Source: Nitrospiraceae bacterium (GTDB lineage: Bacteria; Nitrospirota; Nitrospiria; Nitrospirales; UBA8639). From it: 64,000 bases of DNA. Made by a program: the position numbers and the translations under genes. Below the pieces are notes generated by a model. That model saw nothing but the letters and a program-made list of their open reading frames with translations. It was not told where the DNA came from and searched no databases. The stretch's first letter is position 1. Each line of letters begins with the position of its first letter. Shown here piece after piece: positions 36,724-46,528 of the stretch. The stretch spans positions 186,001-250,000 of the forward strand of contig JACKFF010000002.1 of the NCBI GenBank assembly GCA_020632595.1, read 5' to 3'.

Positions 36724-37910
36724 AGAACTCCTTTCTCATATATAAAAAAACAGAACTGTATAGATTTTTAGATTAATCAAGCAAGATTCTTGCCTCGATG
36801 CTCTCTTATGTTACCTCCCTTCATTAAGGAAACGGCTACCAGATTGTGTAAGGGGCAACCTCCCCCTCCGCTCACTAAAAAAGATGTCAAATCGAGACTT
36901 TCGCTTTGTGGCGACACTTCGCCTGAAGGGAATTGCTCTCTACATTTTCTCTTCATTAGTTGGGCCAAGAAAAGGTTGAATCCGCGTGAAAACATGCGCA
37001 TGGTTTGGTGAAAAACATATGGACCGCCTAAAAAATTAGCTTGTGGGTTCAATACATTACAACCTGAAGTCGCCAACGAAAAGATAGTGTGTACACCAAT
37101 GTGTGTCGGAACGCGCCAAGTGCCGGACAGCCAGATGGAGAAAAAGGCTACACGCACAACCAAGTGGTTCTACTGCCCGCTTGCGCACGAAGACCACGCC
37201 ACAGTCGGTGACTCAAACGCCTCTCGCTATGCTTCATCTCAGCAATCGTGGCCTCTCATCCACCAGAGTAAACAACGATTCATCAAAGGGTCTCTCTTAC
37301 CGAAGACATTCTGTCTTCCATAGGGACAGTATGTCTTGGTGTAGCTTGGGGGGACGATGGTTCTGGCCTTTCACCATTAGGATGTGTATCAGAAATCCAT
37401 CCTGAGATTTGCCAGTTAAAGCGCGCCGGCGGGTGTAGGCATCGCACGTGTGGATTCAATACTCCCATCATCGTGACTTTTTGTGTTGCTGATTTTCATC
37501 CCGGCAACCCCGCTTGTTGCTTGGCACGTCCCGAAGGGTACAACTATTACGAAATGGGTCTCGAAGAGCGCAATCTTTGCGTGAAGCAAAAGGTTCCAAA
37601 ACCATTGCCACCCGTTTGTCTCATCTGAGCGACCGGATGCCGGCCCATGAGTTGTGAATTTTGTCAGCGGGTCGAAGTATGGTCTGATATCGCAATCCAG
37701 CCCTGAACCTCAACGGCACGCCCGCGGTCGCTTTTCCGGGGCAGTCGGCGAATGTCAATCTGGCCTTGATCCGGCTGGCGAGGGATGAATGCTTTATCAA
37801 AAACCAGGTCAATGTATAATACTACTCAGTGCCATCAACAACTTCTTCGGCTTGGATAGGCGGGCAGGCAGACGGGATTTTGATGGAGATTTGTCAAGGA
37901 ACATCACCTC
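36724..37910. other. Long intergenic region with no recognised gene
   Basis: About 1.19 kb between divergent genes. The longest start-less open stretch runs on the plus strand from 37272 to a TGA at 37628 (about 118 codons, containing RPEGYNYYEMGLEERNL). It has no start codon with a ribosome site and matches no family I know; it may be a gene remnant or chance. The GH63 and SulP promoters should be at the two ends. No MITE copy lies here. Confidence 0.4.
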
Positions 37911-39674
37911 ATGAATGAAGAAATCCGATCCGCCAGCAAGCTCGCAGGTAGAGAGCCAATCAAAGGGTGGCGTGCGGCCTTTCCTCCGGCGCAGTGGCTG
38001 TCGACATACCAGCCGCAATGGGTGACACAGGACGCCATTGCCGGGGTCACCCTCGCAGCCTATGGCATTCCGGTGTCACTGGCCTATGCGTCGCTCGCTG
38101 GTTTGCCGCCACAATACGGCATTTACTGCTATCTGGTCGGTGGCCTGATCTACGCACTATTCGGCTCGTCACGCCAGCTTGCGATCGGGCCCACCTCGGC
38201 GATCTCAATGCTCGTCGGAGTCACGGTTGCCGGCATGGCACAGGGCGACCCCGGACGCTGGGCGGACATCGCGGCACTGACAGCGTTGGTCATGGCCGTC
38301 ATGTGCCTTCTGGCGTGGCTGCTACGATTGAGTTCCCTGGTCAATTTCATCAGCGAAACCATTCTTCTCGGGTTCAAGGCCGGCGCGGCGCTCACGATCG
38401 CCTTGACCCAGTTGCCCAAGTTGTTCGGAGTCGAGGGTGGCGGGGAGCATTTCTTTGAGCGTCTTATCACTTTGGGCGGCCAACTCTCCGATACCAACCT
38501 CGCCGTGTTGGCATTCGGTCTCGCCGCGTTTGCTGCGCTACTGCTGGGTGAAAAGCTGCTGCCGGGTCTCCCTGTCGCGTTGTGCGTGGTGGTGATTTCC
38601 ATCATCGCACTATCGGTTACTCCACTTGGTGACCTCGGCTTCAACATTGTTGGAGCGCTACCGCATGGCTTGCCCGACTTGCATCCGCCGGGCTTGCGGC
38701 TGCGCGATGTGGACGGCGTGATTCCCCTGGCCTTCGCGTGCCTTTTGCTGGCATATGTGGAAAGCGTGTCCGCGGCACGTGCCCTGGCGCAGGCGAATGG
38801 ATACGAAATTGATGCCCGCCAGGAATTGCTCGGCCTGGGTGCTGCAAATCTAGCCGCCGCGTTCTGTCAGGCCTATCCGGTGGCGGGGGGGCTGTCACAG
38901 TCATCCGTGAACGACAAGGCCGGGGCCAAAACGCCGCTCGCGCTGGTGTTCGCATCCGCCACCATCGGCCTCTGCCTGATCTACCTGACTGGGTTGCTGA
39001 GCAACCTGCCCACCGTCGTGCTCGCGGCCATCGTGCTGTTTGCCATCAAGGGGTTGATCGACATCGGCGAACTACGTCATGTATGGCGAGTCAGCCGGTT
39101 CGAATTCGGCGTCACGATGGTCGCTTTCGGCGGCGTGTTGGTGCTGGGTATTCTGAAAGGCGTGATGGTGGCGGTCGTCATCTCGATGTTATTGCTCATC
39201 CGACGTGCCGCGCACCCGCATGTGGCCTTTCTCGGCCGCATCCCCGGCACCCGGAGTTACTCCGACATCAGCCGCAACCCGGCGAACGAGGCCGTTCCGG
39301 GTGTCCTTGTATTTCGGGTGGAGGCGTCGCTGTTGTACTTCAACGCCGAGCACGTGCGTGACGCCGTCTGGGAGAAAATCCGTTCGACCACTGGAACGCT
39401 GAAGCTGGTGGTATGCGATCTGTCCACTTCACCCCTTGTCGACCTGGCCGGTGCGCGAATGCTCGCAACACTCCACGCGACACTCGAAGCGATGGGGGTT
39501 CGCCTTCGGCTCGCCTCGCCGCACGCGGCGGTGCGCGATATCCTGCGCGCCGAAGGATTGGAGGAACGCGTCGGCTACTTCGGTCACGGATTCTCGGTTG
39601 CTGATGCCATTGATGATTTACAGGGGTATCCACGAGCGGGGAGCCCAGCAGTTCAGATTCCGCCGGCAACATAG
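37911..39674 (+). CDS. SulP-family anion transporter with C-terminal STAS domain
   Basis: A 587-aa inner-membrane transporter of the SLC26/SulP family (sulfate, bicarbonate or other anions). The N-terminus has QDAIAGVTLAAYGIPVSLAY and the family signature ASLAGLPPQYGIYCYLVG, then FGSSRQLAIGPTSAISML. About 12-14 helices follow. The cytoplasmic STAS domain covers roughly residues 450-575 (VFRVEASLLYFNAEHVRDAV, KLVVCDLSTSPLVDLAGARM). G+C is visibly higher, especially at third codon positions, than in the flanking genes, suggesting horizontal acquisition. The ATG at 37911 has AAGGA about 10 bases upstream. Confidence 0.95.
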   Translation: MNEEIRSASKLAGREPIKGWRAAFPPAQWLSTYQPQWVTQDAIAGVTLAAYGIPVSLAYASLAGLPPQYGIYCYLVGGLIYALFGSSRQLAIGPTSAISMLVGVTVAGMAQGDPGRWADIAALTALVMAVMCLLAWLLRLSSLVNFISETILLGFKAGAALTIALTQLPKLFGVEGGGEHFFERLITLGGQLSDTNLAVLAFGLAAFAALLLGEKLLPGLPVALCVVVISIIALSVTPLGDLGFNIVGALPHGLPDLHPPGLRLRDVDGVIPLAFACLLLAYVESVSAARALAQANGYEIDARQELLGLGAANLAAAFCQAYPVAGGLSQSSVNDKAGAKTPLALVFASATIGLCLIYLTGLLSNLPTVVLAAIVLFAIKGLIDIGELRHVWRVSRFEFGVTMVAFGGVLVLGILKGVMVAVVISMLLLIRRAAHPHVAFLGRIPGTRSYSDISRNPANEAVPGVLVFRVEASLLYFNAEHVRDAVWEKIRSTTGTLKLVVCDLSTSPLVDLAGARMLATLHATLEAMGVRLRLASPHAAVRDILRAEGLEERVGYFGHGFSVADAIDDLQGYPRAGSPAVQIPPAT

Positions 39675-39944
39675 CATCCATCCTTATCCCCGCGGATCCA
39701 CCGTCAACTTTGCAGAGCCTTCTAATAGGTACCCCTGCTTTCCATAGTTTGCAAGGTCGACGTGAAATTTTTACGCGGGACCTCATTCCCTCCGGCAGAT
39801 TTCAGCTCCATTCGGGCTTGTCTTTTCTTGAGGAGGGTAGGGCGTCGTCTCTTTGATTGGCTTTCATCTTGACCCAGGCCCCAAATCTAGTTTATCCGGA
39901 TAAAAATGATTGCAGGGGTTCTCATGTTATAGAATGCAAGATAT

Positions 39945-42900
39945 ATGTTTCGACCCTCACGAAAATTTTGGATCAGTCTTGTTTTCATTTTCGGATCCTG
40001 TGGCGTTCTGGCCTATGCGTTGTTTCCGTTTATTAAAACCGAACTCTATCGCGAAACACTTGAACGGGGGTTTTCGGCGGCCATGGGAAGAGCGGTTTCC
40101 CTGGAAGGACCTCTCTCTCTGACCTTTTCCTTGCATCCAAGGTTAATTCTGGAAGATGTTTCTGTGTCTAATCCTCCCTGGACTTCTCACCCGCATTTTT
40201 TCCGGGCCGACCGGCTGGAGATCGGACTGTCCTTGGGACCGCTTCTCCAACGTCGCTTGGAGGCTGAAAAGATTGCTTTTGAAGGCGCAGAACTTTTTTT
40301 AGAAGAGGGTGCGGAAGGTCTTGATAACTGGACCTTCCGAAAGGACAGCCAGCCTGGAATAGTATCCCTGGCCTTACCGTCGGTCTTCATGACCATTTCT
40401 GAAAGAGGGGAGATCATCATCGAACGCTCTCGCGTCAGGTACCGGTCATATCCTGACGGGGAAACGACAGACGTATCCATTCATCGGGGAGTGGCCAATG
40501 CCCCGGACGACCAGCACAGAAAATTTTCAATTGAAGGTACCTATCGGGATAGCCCTGTCAACATTGAGCTGATTGGCGGGCGAATCATGGATTTATTCAC
40601 CCTGACTGAAGCCTGGCCGGTCGATGGTGTGCTGCTTACGACGGGCGCATCCGCATCGGTTAAAGGAAGCGTCGGAGGGGCGGACTCCGATCAGATGTTT
40701 GAGCTCCAGGTCCGAGTTGAGGGGGATCGTTTAAGTGCGTTGAATGCTTTTCTGAAGGTTGGCCTTCCCGATTCCGCCCCGTTCATGATCGCCGCCAATG
40801 TCGTGAAGACTCCCGATGCCATCAACTTGCATGATGTTGGGGGAACGCTGGGGGCCTCGGATCTTGCCGGACAATTGAGCATAGAGCATGGAGGAAGGGG
40901 TCAGAAAATAACCGGTCGATTGACCTCTCATTCCTTACAGATTCATGATTTGACCTCTCTATCAGATGTCAAGGGATCTCAAAAGGAACCTTCCCTGGAA
41001 CAACCTGAGTCCAATGCTTCTGCGTCGATGTCTTTGGATGTTGATCTGGATGTGACCATCGAAAAACTGTTACTCGGTGAGACGGAGCTTGGCTCGTTGT
41101 CTCTTACTGCCGGTATTCGGGAGGGTCAGGTCCTTCTCGATCCCATTCAGATGAAAAGTTTTGGAGGAACGTTGCAAGCCAATTTAGATGTTGATCTGAA
41201 GAATTCCGCACCACGGACCAGGTTGAAAGCTCAGGTCAGATCTTTTAATTTTGGACAGGCGCTGGAGGCGTTCGGGGTGACAAAAGACATTGCTGGCCAG
41301 TCCAATATGGACGTGTTGGCCTTTGGGGACGGGACTACTCTTCAGGAATTGCTTCGGAGGTTGAACGTCGATATTCGGACGGATCTCACCATATTCGCTC
41401 GTTCCGATTCACATCCAGAAAATCGGCTGCCCGTGGCTTCTCCCCAGCTATCTTTACGGATTTCAAAAGGCGGGCCCATAGAAATTCGGGGCAAAGGCAC
41501 GTTTCAGGACAAGACCTATGGAGTCCGACTCATGACCGCCTCTCTCATTGAAATGATCGAATCGAAGAAACCCTGGCCCGTTTCCCTCACCGCTCAGAGG
41601 GGTGAAGCGGTTTTGGCTGCAACGGGGACCTTGAATCCTGATCGTTCGGAAATGAGCGGTACGTTAGGGGTATTGCTCAAAGGCAAGAATCTTAGTGAAC
41701 TTCATGCCGATCTACCGGCAGTTGGTCCGTACCAATTCAAGGCCCGGGTGACTAAAGAAGGACCTCGTTACCGCGTGAATGATTTTCAAAGCCGATTCGG
41801 GACCAGCGATCTGGCGGGAACCCTGGAGGTTGCTACAGAAAACAATACTCCTCAATTCACGGGGATTTTACACGCCGAACATGTCAATTTCAGGGAGCTC
41901 TCCACTCCAGGTGATTCCCCTATTCCCACGGAAGCCTTTAATGCCGTCAATGGGAATTTGAAGATGATAATTCATCAAGCCAATATCGGAGAATTGAAGT
42001 TGGCAGATCTGATTGTGGATGCCAAGCTTCATGCTGGCCTCCTCACCGTCAAAGATCTGCAAGGCACTCTTTATAATGAGAAATCATCTTACGGAAGTTT
42101 TCAGGGTAGGCTTGATCTGGATACCACCAAACCGATTCCATCGGTTTCCGGCCAAATGACCTTGAAAGATATCAGATATGAGTATGTCTTTTCCGATGTA
42201 GATTTTGTAAATCCAAAAGATCATGTCATAAATCTGCATGCTAACTTTTCAAGTGATGGCGCAACCGTTGACACCCTCCTGGCTCAATCTACGGTTACCC
42301 TCACAGGACATAATATTCAGGTACGTCTTCATGGAGGAACAAACCGTCGAGAGCCCCTGGACCTGCGTTCCAACCTCTTGGTCGAAAGCGTCACAGGCGG
42401 TCCTTTGCGCGTGTATGCCGAGGGACAACTTGAAAATACCCCTTTTCGCCTTCGTTTTTCGGGAGGCCAAATGAGTGACCTTTTGGATAACAAGGGGTTT
42501 TGGCCGGTAAATGTTCGGGCAGACGTGCCACGTGCCATGGCTGAGGTGAGCGGCTATGTGGATCTTCCTCATCCAGGCGAGAATTTTTCGTTGCAGGTAC
42601 ATGTAACAGGAGACAATTTGAAAGATCTGGACTTCCTGGCAACATCTGATTGGCCTGATGCCGGTCCGCTGGAAATCGCCGGCCTTGTGACGAGATCTCC
42701 TGTGGGATACCACATCACCGGTTTAGAAGGTGTTCTAGCCGGAAGCGATATGAGTGGCGATGTAACGGTCTTAACTAAAGGTCTTCGCCCACGGGTGAGT
42801 GGGAAACTGACCGCAGAGAATCTTGTCCTGGGTGCTGTCAAACCGCCTGTAGATGATTCCTTGGCACAACAAAAGCGATCAACGCTGCAATCCATTGGTG

Positions 42901-43973
42901 ACTCGGTGAAGGGCATTGGATCATCGGCTGTTGATGTCGTACGCGATACCATTGGCATGCGAAAAAAATCTGAGGCTCTATCACGCAAGTCGATTCCGGA
43001 TTGGGTTTTTCCGGCTGAGGACCTCAGGGGCATTGATCTTATGCTTGATGTCGGGGTTAAACATCTTCGAAAGGGAGATGAAGATCTGGGCCATGTCTCA
43101 TTTCAGATTGCCCTTGAAGACGGATTGCTTGCCCTGCAACCGGTGATGGGAAATCTTTGGGGAGGAGATTTTGAGGGGAAACTTGTCCTCGACGGCACAA
43201 AATATGTTCCGACCCTAGATGTGGAATTGCACATCCATGGCCTGAATTATGGGCGAGTCGCCAGATATTTTGGTGGCACCGATCTGGTGAAGGGGAAATC
43301 CCAATCCATCTTACTGGCTTTGAAGGGTCGAGGAGATACGTTACATGAAGTGTTGGAACAAGCCAGTGGACGATTTGAACTGGTTGATGGTCCTCTTGAA
43401 TTGGCCACAAAATATATCGATTTGTGGGCGGCCGATTTGATCACGACGGCGTTAACCACTGCCTGGAAAAGTGAATCGGTCACCAAATTGAATTGTACGG
43501 TCGGGTATTTCGATATCGAAGAAGGCGTGGTGAAAAGTGAAGATATCCTCATCGACTCCCATCGATTGACTGTCGCGGGCATCGGAAAATTGAATCTGGC
43601 CGACGAAACGTTGGATGTGCTCCTGACTCCCCGGCCCAAAGACCCCAGTTTATTCAGTCTGGCTCACACGGTCCGCATCACTGGTCCGCTTTCCAATCCG
43701 GATGTGACCAGCGACAAACTCCGGATTGCGGAAAGCGGAGGATGGGGATTACTGGGCCTGGTCACTCCAATGGGATGGGTTATTGCGATTCCCCAGATAG
43801 CAGGGACCACTGTGGGTACGATGAATCAGAATCCCTGTGTTGAGGCCCTGAAGGGTCGGCAGCAAACCGCTCAGGCTCTTGATGAGATCAAAGGCGGATT
43901 ATGGGGTAAGATAAAAAGGGTCTTTAGCAATCTTGGCGGGTCTTCCGGATCGCCTTCGAATGCGAAGGAGTGA
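39945..43973 (+). CDS. Large AsmA-family envelope protein
   Basis: A 1,342-aa protein with one N-terminal membrane helix (ISLVFIFGSCGVLAYALFPF) and a long periplasmic part. The opening ETLERGFSAAMGRAVSLEGPL then FSLHPRLILEDVSVSNPPW is the AsmA N-terminal domain. Repeating short beta segments and the TamB/AsmA-like tail follow (FGGTDLVKGKSQSILLALKG, LNLADETLDVLLTPRPKDPS). AsmA-like proteins (AsmA, TamB, YhdP) form long hydrophobic grooves thought to carry phospholipids between the membranes. Monocistronic; a MITE copy follows its stop after ~130 bp. The N-terminal start is supported by the helix position, although its ribosome site is weak. Confidence 0.9.
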   Translation: MFRPSRKFWISLVFIFGSCGVLAYALFPFIKTELYRETLERGFSAAMGRAVSLEGPLSLTFSLHPRLILEDVSVSNPPWTSHPHFFRADRLEIGLSLGPLLQRRLEAEKIAFEGAELFLEEGAEGLDNWTFRKDSQPGIVSLALPSVFMTISERGEIIIERSRVRYRSYPDGETTDVSIHRGVANAPDDQHRKFSIEGTYRDSPVNIELIGGRIMDLFTLTEAWPVDGVLLTTGASASVKGSVGGADSDQMFELQVRVEGDRLSALNAFLKVGLPDSAPFMIAANVVKTPDAINLHDVGGTLGASDLAGQLSIEHGGRGQKITGRLTSHSLQIHDLTSLSDVKGSQKEPSLEQPESNASASMSLDVDLDVTIEKLLLGETELGSLSLTAGIREGQVLLDPIQMKSFGGTLQANLDVDLKNSAPRTRLKAQVRSFNFGQALEAFGVTKDIAGQSNMDVLAFGDGTTLQELLRRLNVDIRTDLTIFARSDSHPENRLPVASPQLSLRISKGGPIEIRGKGTFQDKTYGVRLMTASLIEMIESKKPWPVSLTAQRGEAVLAATGTLNPDRSEMSGTLGVLLKGKNLSELHADLPAVGPYQFKARVTKEGPRYRVNDFQSRFGTSDLAGTLEVATENNTPQFTGILHAEHVNFRELSTPGDSPIPTEAFNAVNGNLKMIIHQANIGELKLADLIVDAKLHAGLLTVKDLQGTLYNEKSSYGSFQGRLDLDTTKPIPSVSGQMTLKDIRYEYVFSDVDFVNPKDHVINLHANFSSDGATVDTLLAQSTVTLTGHNIQVRLHGGTNRREPLDLRSNLLVESVTGGPLRVYAEGQLENTPFRLRFSGGQMSDLLDNKGFWPVNVRADVPRAMAEVSGYVDLPHPGENFSLQVHVTGDNLKDLDFLATSDWPDAGPLEIAGLVTRSPVGYHITGLEGVLAGSDMSGDVTVLTKGLRPRVSGKLTAENLVLGAVKPPVDDSLAQQKRSTLQSIGDSVKGIGSSAVDVVRDTIGMRKKSEALSRKSIPDWVFPAEDLRGIDLMLDVGVKHLRKGDEDLGHVSFQIALEDGLLALQPVMGNLWGGDFEGKLVLDGTKYVPTLDVELHIHGLNYGRVARYFGGTDLVKGKSQSILLALKGRGDTLHEVLEQASGRFELVDGPLELATKYIDLWAADLITTALTTAWKSESVTKLNCTVGYFDIEEGVVKSEDILIDSHRLTVAGIGKLNLADETLDVLLTPRPKDPSLFSLAHTVRITGPLSNPDVTSDKLRIAESGGWGLLGLVTPMGWVIAIPQIAGTTVGTMNQNPCVEALKGRQQTAQALDEIKGGLWGKIKRVFSNLGGSSGSPSNAKE

Positions 43974-44106
43974 AGGGAGTGTGTTGGTGAACAGGCCCCT
44001 CCATTTATTGTCCCTTTGGGATGGTACTCTCTATAGGCCGAAGGAGCCTACTAACTGGCTTTGAACGAATCGGTTTGCATTCTTGTTTCTTTGCTCTTCA
44101 CTAAAA

Positions 44107-44380
44107 GGGTCGGTTGAAAAAAGCCGCCAGTGGCGTTCCCTGCCTCCGCCGTAGCGGCTTCGCGCAGGCAGGTCGCCATTTTCCCGTGCTCACGTACTAC
44201 GCGTACGCTCCGCGCGTAAAAACGGCTGCGGCCTTTCCTTCGAGAAGCCTCAGGACAGGACTGGTAGGGACCCTTCGGGAAGACTCAGGGCATGCTTTTT
44301 TGAACCGACCCGGAGCCTTAAATGAGTCATCTCATTCAGGGCAAATTTGTCCTTGAACATCTTTATTATTCAACACTCCC
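44107..44380 (+). mobile_element. MITE copy C (274 bp, enlarged by nested palindromes)
   Basis: Ends GGGTCGGTTGAAAAAAG and TTATTATTCAACACTCCC match the other copies, and the target duplication is TAAAA (44102-44106 and 44381-44385). Relative to the 215-bp copies it carries about 34 extra bases at 44139-44172, an inverted repeat starting CCTGCCTCCGCC and ending GCAGGCAGG, and a second insertion of about 25 bases near 44236-44267 of REP-like sequence. It lies between the convergent asmA-like and ABC1 genes. Confidence 0.9.
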
Positions 44381-44397
44381 TAAAACGAACGCGGAAG

Positions 44398-44416
44398 CCC
44401 CGCCCTTTGGGCGGGG
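44398..44416 (-). terminator. Hairpin downstream of the ABC1 kinase gene
   Basis: CCCCGCCCTTTGGGCGGGG, an 8-bp GC stem with a 3-base loop, starts right after the ABC1 stop codon. AATTTT follows on the plus strand; on the minus strand the T-run is missing, so it is a likely but imperfect terminator, possibly shared with the convergent plus-strand gene. Confidence 0.55.
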
Positions 44417-44420
44417 AATT

Positions 44421-46109
44421 TTACTCCTTTAGACTTTTTTTCCAGGTTTTGTCCCGCATCATGGCAAGGAGGATAAGGACCCCCCCGATGATGGCTCCAA
44501 CCCCAAAAATTTGGTAGATATTGACCCCCCCGATGATCGGGCCCTTGGAAAGAGCCATGACAATCGAGGTTCCGATGACCAGAGCTGAGGTTATCGCAGC
44601 CACGGCCAGTCGGCTGACGGCTCGTATGAGCACGTGTTTGAGTTCCTCAAGTTGAGTCAGTTCTATACAAAATTTCAGATTGCCGGTTTTCACGGTATAG
44701 ATGCCGCGGCGGATCTCCTTGGGTAGATCAGCGAATAACTCTAAATATTGGAGGAGAACTTTCAGGCCCTGTTTTCCCAGGGCTTGCGGTGAAAACTGGT
44801 TGATGATGGTCTCCTGGAGGGTTGGCTGTATCGCTACCATCATGTCAAATGCCGGGTCGAGCTTCTTAAAAGCTCCTTCCAGTGACACAAATACCTTGAG
44901 CAGCATGGCCTGATCCGGTGGCATTGTGAGATTGTTGTTCCGGACCAAGGCCAACAGGTCTCCCACCATCACTGAAAGATCCATGTGCTCCATCGATCTT
45001 CCGGAATACTTGCCCAGAAATTCATCAACGGCCACCAACAGTTCCCCTGGGTCTTCTCCTTCCCGGTCAGACCATTGCAACAGGATGGTACAGAGGCCCT
45101 CGGCATCATTTTGTAACAAGGACTGGAGCAGTTTCATGATTTGTTGCCGTCTGATCTCAGAGACGCGTCCAATCATGCCAAAGTCGATGAAGGCAATCCG
45201 TTCACCCGGTAAAATGAAAAAATTTCCGGGGTGGGGATCTGCGTGGAATAGACCGTCAACCATAATCATTTTGAGCACCGCATTGGCTCCAGTCATGGCA
45301 ATGCGCTTCCGATCCATGCCTGCTTCATCAATGGCTTGGATATTTACACCGGGAATCCCTTCTACAAATTCCTGGACATTAATGCGTTCCTTTGTCCATT
45401 CCCAGTAAATTTTGGGGATCACGATCTGTTCATGACCTTCGAAGTTGGCCGCAACCTGCTCGGCATTTTGCCCTTCCGTCATGAAATTGAGTTCATTCTG
45501 TAACGATTTCACGAATTGCTGCACCACTTTTTGGGGATGATAGGTGGCTAACTCAGGAACGTTTCTTTCAGCTAATGACGCCAAATAGGTTAATAGCCGC
45601 ATATCGGATTCAATTTGTGCCCGAATCCCGGGGCGTTGGATTTTAAGTATGACTTTGGTCCCGTCTTTTAAGGTGGCCCGGTGAACCTGAGCCATTGAAG
45701 CGGCAGCCAGCGGTTTGGTATCGACGTTTTGGAAAATTTCTTCAAGAGGCGCTCCCAAATCTTCTTCGATCTGAGGACGAAGTTCTTCGAAGGCCAGTTG
45801 AGGTGCCTGTGATTGGAGTTTTTCGAATTCACTGATCCACTCCGGTTCGAAGAGGTCCGGGCGTGTGGCAAAAATTTGCCCGAGCTTGACAAAGGTTGGT
45901 CCGAGTACTTCAAAGAGTTTCCGTATTCGCTGGGGGCGTTCGAGGTGGGCAATGTCTTCTGCATACTTCCACCCCATAATCTTGCCTGTGCGTTCAGCTG
46001 CAGCTTCAAGCCCCATCTTTTTAAAAATATCCCCGAAACCGGCGACACTGAACGCCCTGACGATTTCGTGCAACCGACTCAGGTCGGCAATTTTGGATTG
46101 GAATCCCAT
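44421..46109 (-). CDS. ABC1/UbiB-family atypical kinase
   Basis: A 562-aa ABC1 (UbiB, ADCK) family protein, required in relatives for quinone biosynthesis. The KxGQ extension is LGPTFVKLGQIFATRPDL, then ASMAQVHRATLKDGTKVILK (A-rich loop plus catalytic Lys), FHADPHPGNFFIL and the metal-binding IAFIDFGMIGRVSE. Two C-terminal membrane helices (residues ~505-552) end the protein, as in UbiB. No ubi or men gene is adjacent, so the quinone role rests on family knowledge. Downstream of it is the hairpin at 44398. Confidence 0.93.
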   Translation of the reverse strand: MGFQSKIADLSRLHEIVRAFSVAGFGDIFKKMGLEAAAERTGKIMGWKYAEDIAHLERPQRIRKLFEVLGPTFVKLGQIFATRPDLFEPEWISEFEKLQSQAPQLAFEELRPQIEEDLGAPLEEIFQNVDTKPLAAASMAQVHRATLKDGTKVILKIQRPGIRAQIESDMRLLTYLASLAERNVPELATYHPQKVVQQFVKSLQNELNFMTEGQNAEQVAANFEGHEQIVIPKIYWEWTKERINVQEFVEGIPGVNIQAIDEAGMDRKRIAMTGANAVLKMIMVDGLFHADPHPGNFFILPGERIAFIDFGMIGRVSEIRRQQIMKLLQSLLQNDAEGLCTILLQWSDREGEDPGELLVAVDEFLGKYSGRSMEHMDLSVMVGDLLALVRNNNLTMPPDQAMLLKVFVSLEGAFKKLDPAFDMMVAIQPTLQETIINQFSPQALGKQGLKVLLQYLELFADLPKEIRRGIYTVKTGNLKFCIELTQLEELKHVLIRAVSRLAVAAITSALVIGTSIVMALSKGPIIGGVNIYQIFGVGAIIGGVLILLAMMRDKTWKKSLKE

Positions 46110-46528
46110 CTTCTATGTCTCCTTAGATAACTCCATTTTTAGAGATGCTATCGAGCAATTCAAAAAAAGTTTGCCTGGACCTTTACGAAATTTCTGCAAA
46201 GTCCTCAAGGCACATCACGCTGAATGTTTGCATCCTTCTTGGGGCCCTGACTCGTTATTGAATCTGGACTCCGGCAAGGAATTTTGTTGTAATATAATAT
46301 CCTGGGAATGGAAAAGGAAATCCAAATTACCGACGAGACTATTCCTCGTAGGAGTGGATCCAATCTATCCAGGGACCTCATCGGCGTCCGGTCCGATGCA
46401 TGTCACTCATTTGGTCGTTGCTTGGCCCTTCAATGTTGGCCACGGTTTATCTTTCCTAGAACTGTCAGTGATCCAATAAAACAGTATAGTAATGTGATAA
46501 ATGGTCTATTTTTTCCAGGAGAGGGGAA
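46110..46528. other. Divergent intergenic region
   Basis: About 420 bp between the ABC1 gene and the exported orphan. It should contain both promoters. I see no repeat and no gene-like frame. Confidence 0.35.

Noticed and set aside
37272..37628. Start-less plus-strand open stretch of about 118 codons
   Set aside because: There is no start codon with a ribosome site and no recognised family; kept only as a note in the gap description.
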